DNA of 64,000 nt. It comes from Nocardioides anomalus (lineage in GTDB: Bacteria; Actinomycetota; Actinomycetes; Propionibacteriales; Nocardioidaceae). This document shows, in pieces, positions 24,236 to 32,938 of this stretch (positions are counted from its first letter, which is position 1; each line of letters starts with the position of its first letter). The notes below the pieces were generated by a model. That model worked only from the letters and a program-made list of their open reading frames with translations, was not told the origin of the DNA and did no database searches. Location: contig NZ_CP049257.1 in the NCBI RefSeq assembly GCF_011046535.1, positions 1,488,001 to 1,552,000 on the forward strand, read 5' to 3'. The position numbers and the translations under genes are program-made.

Positions 24236-25232
24236 GGAACTCCGCGGAGACCTCGACCGGCCGGAAGCCCATCGTGGTGTTGATGTCGACCATGTGGTCG
24301 TTGGTCTCGGCGTTCTGGGTCGTGACGAGGGTGAGGTCGTCGCGGAACCGCTGCGCCGCGCGCAGGTTGGTGGCCTTGGTGGCCAGGCCGAGGGCGTGGC
24401 CGCGGTGCTCGCGGTGGACGAAGGTGCCCCACTGGAAGACGGTGGTGTTGTCGCCGAGGGGGACGGCGAGGGTGGAGTGGGCGACGACCTGCCGGTCGGG
24501 CGTGAGCGCGACCGTCTCGTAGCGGGCCCGGCCCATGGCCCCCACCCCGTCGAGCATGGCGGCGAACCGCTCGGGCGTCATCACCTCCTCCTCGAAGTCG
24601 ACCGCGCCGGTCGGAGCGTCGACGGCGAGCTGGCCCAGCAGCACGCAGAGCGACTCGATCAGGTCGGCGGGGACGTCGTGGGCGAAGGTCTCGAGCGTGT
24701 AGCCCTCGTGGCGGGGCGCCGACTGGTCGAGCCAGCCCTGGATCTGCTCGTCGGGGACGGGCAGGGCCAGGTGGCGGACCACCTCGTAGTTGGACAGCTC
24801 GAAGTCGCAGGCCTCGGCGAAGCGGCGGTGGGCGTGGTCCTCGCGGTCGGCGTAGGGCAGCTTGGCGTCGGCCAGCAGCAGGCTGCGTCCGTCGGCTCGG
24901 GCGACGTCGGCGAGGCGCTCGACCAGGGCCCGGCCGTGGCCGCGGCGGCGGGCGGGGACGTCGACGTCGATGCTGGCGAAGGCCTTGTCGGTGTTGTCGA
25001 GCAGGAAGGACCACAGGACCGCGAAGGCCACGAGGTCGCCGTCCTCTCGGCCCGCGAAGAGCTGCTGGCGCTCGCCCGGGTCCGGGGCGCGGAAGGCGCC
25101 GAGGAACTCCTCGAGGCTCCAGAACGGGATCCCCTCGCGACCGAGGGTCTCGGCGCGGCGGCTGAGCTCGTAGGCCTCGCGCATGAGCGCGTCGTCGGCG
25201 AGGTCGGCCTCGCTCAGCTCGGTGATGTCCAC
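24222..25232 (-). CDS. Double-domain GNAT acetyltransferase
   Basis: The 336-residue protein contains two GNAT modules. The first (residues about 1-165) has the acetyl-CoA loop DVPARRRGHGRALVERLADVA. The second (about 175-336) ends HREHRGHALGLATKATNLRAAQ with a final TTMGFRP motif. Two-domain GNATs of this size include mycothiol synthase, but its diagnostic residues cannot be confirmed by eye, and closer resemblance is to general 'GNAT family' proteins of actinobacteria. TACGCT lies 8 bases before GTG 25232. Confidence 0.85.
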   Translation of the reverse strand: MDITELSEADLADDALMREAYELSRRAETLGREGIPFWSLEEFLGAFRAPDPGERQQLFAGREDGDLVAFAVLWSFLLDNTDKAFASIDVDVPARRRGHGRALVERLADVARADGRSLLLADAKLPYADREDHAHRRFAEACDFELSNYEVVRHLALPVPDEQIQGWLDQSAPRHEGYTLETFAHDVPADLIESLCVLLGQLAVDAPTGAVDFEEEVMTPERFAAMLDGVGAMGRARYETVALTPDRQVVAHSTLAVPLGDNTTVFQWGTFVHREHRGHALGLATKATNLRAAQRFRDDLTLVTTQNAETNDHMVDINTTMGFRPVEVSAEFLRRL

Positions 25233-25274
25233 GGTCCGCCAGCGTAGGGAGGCGGAGTGCTGGGGGCGACCGGT

Positions 25275-26609
25275 TTACTCCTCGGGCGGCGCGCCGGCCT
25301 CGGCCTGCTCGGGACGCCAGTGGTGGAGGTGCGGGTCGTCGTCGGCGTACGAGCGGACCGGGCCGGCCGGGGTCTGAGCCGTCTCGAACCGCACCGTGAC
25401 GACACCCCGTCCGGCACCCCAGACCCAGCCCCGCCCCATCTCGTCGTGGACCACGTCCATGCCCGGCGCCCACCCCGGCCGGTCGCGGCTGCGCACGATC
25501 TCCGGCTCCGGTGCCTCGGGCTCCTCCTCCTGCTCGGTCTCGCCGAACAGGTCCTCCTGGATCCAGTCGGCCAGGCCCGAGACGCCGACCCCGAGCAGCC
25601 GGACCCCGCCGGAGGTGTCGAGGTCGGCCAGCAGGCCGCGGGCGAGCCGGGCGATGGTCGCGCCGCTGTCGGTGGGGCTGGGCAGCGTGGTCGAGCGGTT
25701 GAGCGTGGTGAAGTCGTGCAGGCGCACCTTGATGGTGACCGTGCGCCCGGACAGGCCCTGCTTGCTCAACCGGGCCGCGACCTCGCGGGCCTGGCGGGTC
25801 AGCAGCTGCTCCATGAGTGCGCGGTCGGTCAGGTCGGTGTCGTAGGTGCCCTCGGAGCTGACCGACTTGGTCTCGCGCTCCGGCTCGACCGTGCGGTCGT
25901 CCTCCGCGCGGGCGAGGGCGAACAGGCCGCTGCCGTGGGCGTTGCCGACCAGGCGGACCAGCTCCTCGAGGCTCACCGCCTCGAGGTCGGCGACGGTGTG
26001 GATGCCCGCACGCCGCAGCCGCTCGACGGTGACCGGGCCGACGCCCGGGATGACGCTGACGTGCATCGGGCGCAGCAGCTCCTGCTCCGTCCCGGGCGCC
26101 ACCACCACCAGGCCGTCGGGCTTGTCGAGGTCGCTGGCCACCTTGGCGATGAACTTCGAGGTGCCGATGCCGACGCTCGCGGTGAGGCCCTCGGTCTGGT
26201 CGCGCACCCTCTCGCGGAGCTCCTGGGCGAACGCGGTCACGGTCGGGACCTCGAGGTCGGGCAGGCCCGCGGCCTCGAGGTCGACGAACGCCTCGTCCAG
26301 GCTCAGCGGCTCCACCAGCGGGCTCGCGGCTCGGAGCAGGCCCATGACGATGGTGCTGGCGTCGCGGTAGGCGTGGAAGCGCCCGGTGAGGAACGCCGCG
26401 TGCGGGCACCGGCTGCGCGCCTCGCGGGTGGACATGGCCGAGCGGACGCCGTACTTGCGGGCCTCGTAGGACGCCGTGGCCACCACGCCGCGCCCGCCGA
26501 CGCCGCCCACGACGACCGGCTTGCCCCGCAGCGAGGGCTTGTCGCGCTGCTCGACCGCGGCGAAGAACGCGTCCAGGTCCAGGTGGAGGACCGAGGCGTG
26601 GGCGCGCAC
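25275..26609 (-). CDS. dinB: DNA polymerase IV (Y family)
   Basis: The 444-residue protein shows the Y-family catalytic motifs: VLHLDLDAFFAAVEQRDKP with the first metal-binding Asp, and PLSLDEAFVDL with the Asp-Glu pair, plus TASVGIGTSKFIAKVASD and the helix-hairpin-helix VIPGVGPVTVERLRRAGI. A little-finger domain and an acidic, Trp-bearing tail follow. It copies past damaged bases with low fidelity. GTG 26609 is favoured by TACGTT 7 bases upstream. No beta-clamp-binding pentapeptide is obvious; QEDLFGE near the end is a candidate (QxxLF). Confidence 0.95.
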   Translation of the reverse strand: MRAHASVLHLDLDAFFAAVEQRDKPSLRGKPVVVGGVGGRGVVATASYEARKYGVRSAMSTREARSRCPHAAFLTGRFHAYRDASTIVMGLLRAASPLVEPLSLDEAFVDLEAAGLPDLEVPTVTAFAQELRERVRDQTEGLTASVGIGTSKFIAKVASDLDKPDGLVVVAPGTEQELLRPMHVSVIPGVGPVTVERLRRAGIHTVADLEAVSLEELVRLVGNAHGSGLFALARAEDDRTVEPERETKSVSSEGTYDTDLTDRALMEQLLTRQAREVAARLSKQGLSGRTVTIKVRLHDFTTLNRSTTLPSPTDSGATIARLARGLLADLDTSGGVRLLGVGVSGLADWIQEDLFGETEQEEEPEAPEPEIVRSRDRPGWAPGMDVVHDEMGRGWVWGAGRGVVTVRFETAQTPAGPVRSYADDDPHLHHWRPEQAEAGAPPEE

Positions 26610-26702
26610 GTCGCGCAACGTACCCGCGGGCACCGACCGTCCCCTCCGTCTCCACAACCGGCCCGCCCACGCGCCCTCTCCACAGGGCCTCCGCCTCGAC
26701 CC

Positions 26703-26729
26703 CCGACCGTCGGTCGGCCGGGGCAGCGT
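26703..26729. promoter_or_regulatory. Palindrome and -10 element before the DUF4192 gene
   Basis: CCGACC-GTC-GGTCGG (26703-26717) is a perfect inverted repeat, followed by CAGCGT (26724-26729) 7 bases before ATG 26737. It lies in the 127-base divergent region shared with dinB, which also holds two CTCCACA motifs (26650-26685). Confidence 0.35.
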
Positions 26730-26736
26730 CCTGGCC

Positions 26737-27642
26737 ATGACCCGCCCGACCACCCTCACCGCCCGCTCGCCCGAGGACGTGCTGGCCGCCGTGCCCGTCG
26801 TCCTCGGCTTCGAGCCCCGCGACTCCGTCGTCATGCTCACCTTCGGCGGCCTCGAGGCCTTCCACGCCCGCGTCGACCTCCCCCCGCCCCACGCCGCCGA
26901 CGAGGCTGTCGCGCTCCTGCTCGACCCCGCGCTGCGGCACCGTGTCGAGCGCGTGGTGTTCGTGGTCTACGCCGACGACGGGCCACCCGCCCGCACCGCG
27001 ATCCGCCGCCTGCGCCGCTCGTTCACCGCCGCCGGCATCGACGTCGTCGAGGTGCTGCGCGCCGCCGACGGCCGGTGGTACGCCCCCGGCCGGCCCGGTG
27101 CCCCGCCCACGGGCGTGCCCTACGACGTCGGCGACCACCGCTTCCGCGCCCAGGCCGTCCTCGAGGGCATCGTCGTCCACGGCTCGCGCGCCGAGCTCGA
27201 GGCCGTCCTGCGACCCCGCCCCGAGGGCGTCGCCGCCGTCGCCGAGGCCGTCCGCCGCGCCTCACCCAGCCCACCCGACGAGATCGCCGACCTCGTCGAC
27301 ACCCGCCTCGACGCCGGCCGCCTGCCCGACCCCGAGCTCGCCCGCGTCCTGCTCGGCCTCACCGACCCCGCCGGCCGCGACGCCGCCTGGGCCGCCCTGT
27401 CCCGCGACGCCGCCCTGCGCCACGTCCGCCTCTGGAGCGACGCCGTCCAACGCGCCCCCGACGACCTCGTCGCCGCCCCCGCCGCCGTCCTCGCGCTCGC
27501 CGCCTGGCTGGCCGGCCACGGCGCCTTCGCCTGGTGCGCCGTCGACCGGGCCAGGGCCGCCGATCCCGACAACACCCTCGCCGCCCTGGTCGCGGACGTC
27601 CTCACCAACGCCGTCCCACCCTCGGCCTGGCAGGTCGCCTGA
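26737..27642 (+). CDS. DUF4192 domain protein
   Basis: The 301-residue product opens with ARSPEDVLAAVPVVLGFEPRDSVVML, the family's signature, followed by VERVVFVVYADDG and later LWSDAVQRAPDDLVAAPAAVLALAAWLAGHGAF and CAVDRARAADPDN. DUF4192 is an actinobacterial family of unknown function, often beside dinB as here. The gene is divergent from dinB. The 3' end is duplicated in inverted orientation directly after the stop codon. Confidence 0.85.
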   Translation: MTRPTTLTARSPEDVLAAVPVVLGFEPRDSVVMLTFGGLEAFHARVDLPPPHAADEAVALLLDPALRHRVERVVFVVYADDGPPARTAIRRLRRSFTAAGIDVVEVLRAADGRWYAPGRPGAPPTGVPYDVGDHRFRAQAVLEGIVVHGSRAELEAVLRPRPEGVAAVAEAVRRASPSPPDEIADLVDTRLDAGRLPDPELARVLLGLTDPAGRDAAWAALSRDAALRHVRLWSDAVQRAPDDLVAAPAAVLALAAWLAGHGAFAWCAVDRARAADPDNTLAALVADVLTNAVPPSAWQVA

Positions 27643-27812
27643 CGGCGCCCTCCCAGACCTCGCGCGGCCCGACGTCCGCGAGGACGTCGGCGACCAGCGC
27701 GGGTCGGGCGTCGTCCGGATCGGCGGCCCGGGCCCGGTCGACCGCGCACCAGTAGAAGGCCCCGTGGCTGGCCAGCCGCGCGGCGAGCGCGAGGACGGCG
27801 GCCGCGCCGGCA
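27643..27812 (-). pseudogene. Inverted fragment of a second DUF4192 gene
   Basis: Read on the minus strand, this stretch encodes AAAVLALAARLASHGAFYWC, then AVDRARAADPDDARPALVAD and VLADVGPREVWEG, matching the C-terminal 55 residues of the DUF4192 protein just upstream on the other strand. There is no start codon or N-terminal part before it and no stop at the equivalent place. The two copies meet tail to tail around 27642, making a long imperfect palindrome. It is either an inverted duplication or the remains of a convergent paralogue. Confidence 0.6.
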
Positions 27813-28291
27813 CCGCGAGGTGCGCCACGGGGTCGGTGGCGGCACGCCGAGGCATTGAGTGCGGCCCCGCCGCACAGCAGGACCGGCGAGACAGCAGGAA
27901 CGGCACCAGCGGAGGTGGTGGCGGTGGGCGGGCCAGGGGAGAAGGGAGAGGACTGGGTGTCGCGGGGCCGCGACCGGTGGTGAGCGTGCTCGTGGTGACG
28001 TGAGGCCCCCGACACGACGCGGGGGACCCCGGTAGCGCGGCAGCGGGGGCGCGCGACCACCGGACGACGTGGGGCGGCCCGCGGCCCACGGCGTGGTGGG
28101 GCGCCCGGGGTGCGGCGGCGCGCGCGGGGGCGCCGCCGCGCCGCCGCGGTCGGCCGGCGCACGGTCGGGCGTCGCCGCGTCGCCGCGTCGCCGCGTCGCT
28201 GCGTCGCCGCGTCGCCGCGGTCGGCCGGCGCGAGGTCGGCCGGCGCGCGGCCGGGAGGGGCAGGTCGTGCGCGTCGGGGTACTGGCCAGCC
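27813..28291. other. Gene-free GC-rich region
   Basis: I see no convincing gene in this 479-base stretch. It contains a decayed upstream context for the DUF4192 fragment, a possible hairpin (CCCCCG ... CGGGGG near 28007-28026), and a block of 8-bp tandem repeats at 28170-28217. Open frames here are poor in the codon pattern of neighbouring genes. Confidence 0.5.
28170..28217. repeat. Six tandem copies of an 8-bp unit
   Basis: CGTCGCCG is repeated six times with one C-to-T change in the fourth copy. A 17-base sequence (CCGCGGTCGGCCGGCGC) flanks the array on both sides at 28144-28160 and 28213-28229. The 8-base period cannot keep a reading frame, which supports non-coding status. Confidence 0.8.
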
Positions 28292-29404
28292 GTGGACACC
28301 CGGACGGTCGGCGTCGAGGAGGAGCTCCTCGTGGTCGACCCGGCCACGCGGATCGTGACGTCGCGGGCGCGCCAGGTCCTCAAGACCGACGCCGAGCGCG
28401 GGACGCACAGCATCGACCAGGAGCTGTTCCGCCACATGGTCGAGCTGCGGACCGAGCCGACGGTCGAGATCGCCGAGATCGTCCGCCAGGTGGTGACGTC
28501 CCGCCGCGAGGCGCAGGAGGCAGCCAGTGCGCACGACCTCGCGGTGGCCGCGTGCGCCGCGGCGCCGACGGGGCTCGACCGGCTGGAGGTCACGCCGGAC
28601 AGCCGGTACGCCGACATGATGGTCCGCTACGGCCACGTGGCGCGACTGGGCACGACGTGCGGGATGCACGTCCACGTGTGGATCGCCTCCGAGGAGGAGG
28701 GCGTGGCCTGCCTGGACCGGATCGCGCCGTGGCTGCCGGTGCTGCTGGCGGTGAGCGCGAACTCGCCGTACGCCGAGGGGTCGGACACCGGGTACGCCTC
28801 CTGGCGCACCCAGCAGTGGTCGACGTGGCCGAGCGCGGGGCCGACGGAGGCGTTCGGGAGCGTCGCGGGCTACCGGCGGGCGTGCGAGCGGATGATCGCG
28901 AGCGGGGCGGCGCGTGACACCGGGATGCTGTACTTCGACGCCCGCCTCTCCGAGCGCCACCCCACGCTCGAGGTGCGGATCCTGGACGTGGCCACCGACG
29001 TCGAGGACACCGGGCTGCTGGCCGCCCTGGTCCGGGGGCTGGTGGAGACGGCGGCGGAGGGCAGCGGCGAGGAGGCGAGCTGGCGGGCCGAGGAGCTGCG
29101 GGCCGCACGCTGGCGCGCGTCGCGCTACGGCCTGGCCGACGACCTGCTGGACCCGGTGACCCACGAGCTGCGCCCGGCCCGCGAGGTGCTGGAGCGGCTG
29201 GTCGAGCACGTGCGGACGAGGGTGGACAGGGCCGGCGACAGCGAGCGCGTCCGCAACGGCGTCGAGCGGGTGCTGAGCGGGACGGGCGCGACGCGGCAGC
29301 GGGCGGCGTACGAGCGGAGCGGTGCGGTAGAGGGGGTCGTGGACGACGTGGTGACCAGGACGCACGAGGCGTGGGCCTCCCCAGAGCCCGCCGGTCGGAA
29401 CTAG
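28292..29404 (+). CDS. YbdK-type carboxylate-amine ligase (glutamate-cysteine ligase family 2)
   Basis: The 370-residue protein starts TVGVEEELLVVDPATR, the GCS2/YbdK signature, and has GTTCGMHVHVWI, VLLAVSANSPYAEGSDTGYASWR and RHPTLEVRILDVATDVEDT. Members have weak glutamate-cysteine ligase activity, and their physiological substrates in actinobacteria are unclear, since these organisms use mycothiol and ergothioneine rather than glutathione. GTG 28292 is the first good start. A second, unrelated-length ligase gene follows 9 bases later. Confidence 0.88.
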   Translation: MDTRTVGVEEELLVVDPATRIVTSRARQVLKTDAERGTHSIDQELFRHMVELRTEPTVEIAEIVRQVVTSRREAQEAASAHDLAVAACAAAPTGLDRLEVTPDSRYADMMVRYGHVARLGTTCGMHVHVWIASEEEGVACLDRIAPWLPVLLAVSANSPYAEGSDTGYASWRTQQWSTWPSAGPTEAFGSVAGYRRACERMIASGAARDTGMLYFDARLSERHPTLEVRILDVATDVEDTGLLAALVRGLVETAAEGSGEEASWRAEELRAARWRASRYGLADDLLDPVTHELRPAREVLERLVEHVRTRVDRAGDSERVRNGVERVLSGTGATRQRAAYERSGAVEGVVDDVVTRTHEAWASPEPAGRN

Positions 29405-29413
29405 GGTCCCGAC

Positions 29414-30895
29414 ATGGGGGAAGAGGTCGAGGCCCAGGAGTTCTCGCGCGCGGACCGGACGCGGTACCGCGAGAAGGTGCGGCGCAACCTCGACGTGTTC
29501 GCGCGCATGCTGCGCGAGGCGGCGTTCGACACCGACGACCCGATGACGGGGCTGGAGGTCGAGCTCAACCTCGTCGACGAGGCCGGCGACCCGGCCCTGA
29601 AGAACGCCGAGGCGCTCGAGGCCATCGCGGACGAGGCGTTCCAGACCGAGCTGGGTCTGTTCAACGTCGAGATCAACGTGCCGCCGGTCAAGCTGCGCGA
29701 GGGCGGGCTCGACACGTTCGAGGAGATGCTGCGCACCGACCTCAACGAGGCCGAGGCGAAGTCGTCGGCCGTCGGCGCGCACATGGTGATGATCGGGATC
29801 CTCCCCACCCTCGCCCCCGACCACATGACGGCGGGGAGCATCAGCGCCAACCCGCGCTACAAGCTGCTGGGCGAGCAGATCCTCGACGCCCGCGGCGAGG
29901 ACATCGCCATCTCGATCGCCGGCCCGGGCAACCAGGACCGGCTCGAGACGACGACCGACTCGATCGTCCCGGAGGCGGCGTGCACCAGCACGCAGCTGCA
30001 CGTGCAGACCTCTCCCGACACCTTCGCGGAGTACTGGAACGCCTCCCAGGTCATCTCCTCGGTCCAGCTAGCGCTGTGCGCCAACTCGCCGTACCTCCTC
30101 GGCCAGGAGCTCTGGCGCGAGACGCGGATCCCGCTCTTCGAGCAGTCCACCGACACCCGCTCGGAGGAGCTGAAGGCGCAGGGCGTACGACCCCGGGTGT
30201 GGTTCGGCGAGCGGTGGATCAACTCGGTCTTCGACCTGTTCGAGGAGAACGTCCGCTACTTCCCGGCCCTGCTCCCGGTCACCGACGACGAGGACCCGCT
30301 GGCGGTGCTCGAGGACGGCGGTGTGCCGACCCTGCCCGAGCTCAAGCTGCACAACGGGACGATCTACCGCTGGAACCGCCCGGTCTACGACATCGCCGGC
30401 GGCGTCCCGCACCTGCGCGTGGAGAACCGCGTCCTGGCCGCCGGCCCCACGGTCGCGGACACCGTGGCCAACGCCGCGTTCTACTTCGGGCTGGTCCGCG
30501 CGCTGGCCGAGAGCGAGCGGCCGCTGTGGTCGCAGATGTCGTTCAGCGCCGCGGAGGAGAACTTCCACGTCGCCGCCCAGCACGGCATCGACGCCCAGCT
30601 CTACTGGCCCGGCGTCGGCCAGGTCTCCGCCACCGAGCTCACCCTGCGCCGGCTGCTGCCGATGGCCCGCGAGGGCCTGGACGCGTGGGGCGTCGAGGGC
30701 GCGACCAGCGACCGCCTGCTCGGGATCATCGAGCAGCGCTGCCTGCTGCAGACCAACGGCGCCGAGTGGTTCGTACGCCGGATGCACGAGCGCGAGGCGG
30801 CCGGCGGGACCGAGCGGTTCGACGCGCTGCGCGCGACGCTGGGGGAGTACCGCGAGCGCATGCACACCAACGAGCCCGTCCACACCTGGGACTGA
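29414..30895 (+). CDS. Glutamate-cysteine-ligase-like protein (long form)
   Basis: The 493-residue protein has TGLEVELNLVDEAGDPALKN, FNVEINVPPVKLREGG, SISANPRYKLLGEQ, STQLHVQTSPDTFAEYWNAS and ALCANSPYLLGQELW, the arrangement of an actinobacterial glutamate-cysteine-ligase-like family distinct from YbdK. Conserved Glu and His residues in the ELN and QLHVQ segments are candidates for metal and substrate binding. TAGGGT (29402-29407) lies 6 bases before ATG 29414, so it may be expressed apart from the upstream ligase. A role in gamma-glutamyl-cysteine supply, for example to ergothioneine, is possible but unproven. Confidence 0.85.
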   Translation: MGEEVEAQEFSRADRTRYREKVRRNLDVFARMLREAAFDTDDPMTGLEVELNLVDEAGDPALKNAEALEAIADEAFQTELGLFNVEINVPPVKLREGGLDTFEEMLRTDLNEAEAKSSAVGAHMVMIGILPTLAPDHMTAGSISANPRYKLLGEQILDARGEDIAISIAGPGNQDRLETTTDSIVPEAACTSTQLHVQTSPDTFAEYWNASQVISSVQLALCANSPYLLGQELWRETRIPLFEQSTDTRSEELKAQGVRPRVWFGERWINSVFDLFEENVRYFPALLPVTDDEDPLAVLEDGGVPTLPELKLHNGTIYRWNRPVYDIAGGVPHLRVENRVLAAGPTVADTVANAAFYFGLVRALAESERPLWSQMSFSAAEENFHVAAQHGIDAQLYWPGVGQVSATELTLRRLLPMAREGLDAWGVEGATSDRLLGIIEQRCLLQTNGAEWFVRRMHEREAAGGTERFDALRATLGEYRERMHTNEPVHTWD

Positions 30896-30899
30896 CAGC

Positions 30900-31316
30900 T
30901 CACGGCCGCACCCGGGCCCACCGCTGCTCCAGCCCGCTGCGCGGGTCGCGCCACCCCTGCCGGGTCACGACCACGAAGGTCAGCTCCAGCCCGGCCTCGA
31001 CGTACGCCGACCGTGCGGCGGACAGCCACACGCCGTCGACGTCCTGCGGTGCGAGGTCACCGGCCCGGGTGAGCCACACCAGCCGGGCCGCGTCCCGGGC
31101 GCGGACGCGCAGGGCGGCGACCACGTCGCACCGCAGCCCCGGGTCGAAGGGCTCCGCGCGGTCGAGGGGGACGCTCTGCACGGCACCGCCGGGCGTGCCG
31201 GTGTGCAACCACGGCGTCTGCACCCGCTGCCCGCGCACCGTCCGCACGTGCGTCCGCACGGCCTCGCGCAGCAGCGCCCGGGTCTCGCCCGGCAGCGGCT
31301 CGCGCAGTCCCTCCAC
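30900..31316 (-). CDS. Hypothetical protein, 138 residues
   Basis: The product is Arg/Val/Leu-rich with no signal peptide, helix or recognisable motif; it begins VEGLREPLPGETRALLREAV and ends GLEQRWARVRP. Third-position G/C bias matches neighbouring genes, and the -10-like CAGGGT lies 7 bases before GTG 31316, both supporting a real gene. It converges on the ligase gene with a 4-base gap. I do not recognise a family. Confidence 0.6.
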   Translation of the reverse strand: MEGLREPLPGETRALLREAVRTHVRTVRGQRVQTPWLHTGTPGGAVQSVPLDRAEPFDPGLRCDVVAALRVRARDAARLVWLTRAGDLAPQDVDGVWLSAARSAYVEAGLELTFVVVTRQGWRDPRSGLEQRWARVRP

Positions 31317-31441
31317 CGCGACGACCCTGCCCGGGAAGCGAGCGACCGACGCCGGCTCTCCACAGGCCGCCGCGGCCCGGGTCCGCTAGCGTGCCCGAAG
31401 GGGTGAACGGGTACAGCCGCAGTCCACAGGAGGGAGAGACG

Positions 31442-31840
31442 ATGCCGACGGTGGTCCTGGGCTACGTGCCCAAGCCGGAGGGCGAGGCCGCACTGGCCGC
31501 GTCCATCGCGGAGGCTCAGCTGCGCGGAGCCGATCTCGTGGTGGTCAACTCCCACCGCTCCCACCACGACGACGCGGGCGCCCACGGCCGGATCCAGGCC
31601 GAGCTCGAGGAGGTCCGCGCGCGGGTCGAGGCTGCCGGCGTCCAGGTCGACCTGCGCCACCCGGAGACCGGCTTCGACGCCGCCGAGGACCTGCTGGCCA
31701 TCGCCGACGAGGTCGCCTGCGAGCTCATCGTGATCGGCCTGCGCCGCCGTACGCCGGTCGGCAAGCTCATCCTGGGCAGCAACGCCCAGCGCATCCTGCT
31801 CGACGCCTCCTGCCCGGTGCTGGCCGTCAAGTCCGACTGA
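31442..31840 (+). CDS. Universal stress protein (UspA family)
   Basis: The 132-residue protein is one Usp domain: VVLGYVPKPEGEAALAASI at the start, DAAEDLLAIADEVACELIVIGLRRRTPVGKLILGSNAQRIL near the end (given here in two parts as seen), and the terminal CPVLAVK. The G-x2-R..G-x8-GS pattern after VIG is the ATP-binding type. AGGAGGGAGA before ATG 31442 makes this a leadered gene. The upstream region has a TCCACAG motif. It probably acts in stress or dormancy responses. Confidence 0.9.
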   Translation: MPTVVLGYVPKPEGEAALAASIAEAQLRGADLVVVNSHRSHHDDAGAHGRIQAELEEVRARVEAAGVQVDLRHPETGFDAAEDLLAIADEVACELIVIGLRRRTPVGKLILGSNAQRILLDASCPVLAVKSD

Positions 31841-31874
31841 GGACTGGGCGAGGCGCGTGCGCCAGGATGGCCCC

Positions 31875-32450
31875 ATGGCCATCCACATCACCGGTGACGA
31901 CGCCGCCGACCAGGTGCTCACCGACAGCCCGTTCGCGCTCCTCGTCGGGATGATGCTCGACCAGCAGTACCCCATGGAGCACGCGTTCCGGGGGCCGCAC
32001 AAGGTGCTCACCCGCTTCGGCACCGTCGAGCCCAAGGCGATCGCCGAGGCCGACCCCGAGGAGTTCGCGGCGATGGCCACGACACCGCCGGCCATCCACC
32101 GCTACGGCCGGTCGATGGCCGCGCGCCTCCAGGAGCTGGCCCGCCTCGTCGAGGACCAGTACGCCGGTCACACCGAACGGCTCTGGACCGAGGCCGAGAC
32201 CGGCGTGGACCTGCTCGCACGCATCCAGGCGCTGCCCGGCTTCGGGCGGCAGAAGGCCCAGATCTTCGTGGCACTGCTGGCCAAGCAGCTCGACGTACGA
32301 CCCGAGGGCTGGGAGCAGGCGGCCGGTGCGTACGCCGAGGACGGGTTCCGCTCGGTCGCCGACGTCACCGACCCGAGCAGCCTGCAGAAGGTGCGCGACC
32401 ACAAGAAGGCCGTGAAGGCGAAGGCCAAGGCCGGGGCCGAGGCCGGCTGA
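31875..32450 (+). CDS. HhH-GPD-type base-excision DNA repair protein
   Basis: The 191-residue protein has FALLVGMMLDQQYPMEHAF at its N-terminus and the helix-hairpin-helix LARIQALPGFGRQKAQIFVA, followed by a Lys/Ala-rich basic tail (KKAVKAKAKAGAEAG). It belongs to the actinobacterial HhH-GPD group, shorter than Nth/MutY and without an iron-sulfur cluster; the catalytic Asp of GPD enzymes is not evident at the usual place, so glycosylase activity is inferred. CAGGAT lies 6 bases before ATG 31875. Confidence 0.85.
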   Translation: MAIHITGDDAADQVLTDSPFALLVGMMLDQQYPMEHAFRGPHKVLTRFGTVEPKAIAEADPEEFAAMATTPPAIHRYGRSMAARLQELARLVEDQYAGHTERLWTEAETGVDLLARIQALPGFGRQKAQIFVALLAKQLDVRPEGWEQAAGAYAEDGFRSVADVTDPSSLQKVRDHKKAVKAKAKAGAEAG

Positions 32451-32482
32451 GCGGTCGTCGGGGCGCGCAGTAGGTTGGCCGG

Positions 32483-32938
32483 GTGCGCGCGACGCTGATG
32501 CTGGCCGACCACGCGGTGGTCGCCGACGGGAAGCTCTACATCAACGGCGGCGGCTGGAGCGTCACCGGCCCCGACCCGGTGCCGTCGGCGATCGCGGTCA
32601 AGGTCGACGTGCCGTGGGACCAGACCAACCGCACGATGTCGCTGCGGCTGCTGCTCATCGGCCAGGACGGCGACCCCGTGCTGCTGCCCGGTCCCGAGGG
32701 ACCGACGACGGTGCAGATCGAGGGCGAGGCCGAGGTCGGGCGCCCGGCCGGGCTGGTGCCCGGCGCCGACGTGGACTTCCCGCTCGCCTTCCAGATCGGG
32801 CCGCTGCCGCTCACGCCGGGCCAGCGCTACCAGTGGGTCCTCGAGATCGACGGCGAGACCCGCGACGACTGGCGGCTGACGTTCACCACCCGCGCCGCCG
32901 AGCCGGAGGGCCCGGCGACGTACGTCGTCGACCCCTGA
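32483..32938 (+). CDS. DUF6941-type conserved protein
   Basis: The 151-residue protein has an all-beta look: LMLADHAVVADGKLYINGGG and WSVTG near the start, AIAVKVDVPWDQTN, and a closing GQRYQWVLEIDGETRDDWRL. This pattern matches the actinobacterial DUF6941 family of unknown function. TAGGTT is 6 bases before GTG 32483 (leaderless). Its last seven codons and stop (ATYVVDP) are the source of the 35-bp tandem array that follows. Confidence 0.75.
   Translation: MRATLMLADHAVVADGKLYINGGGWSVTGPDPVPSAIAVKVDVPWDQTNRTMSLRLLLIGQDGDPVLLPGPEGPTTVQIEGEAEVGRPAGLVPGADVDFPLAFQIGPLPLTPGQRYQWVLEIDGETRDDWRLTFTTRAAEPEGPATYVVDP

Noticed and set aside
24190..27180. A minus-strand open frame of 996 codons
   Set aside because: It is an out-of-frame shadow of the GNAT and dinB genes; the protein is almost wholly Arg, Pro, Gly and Ala.
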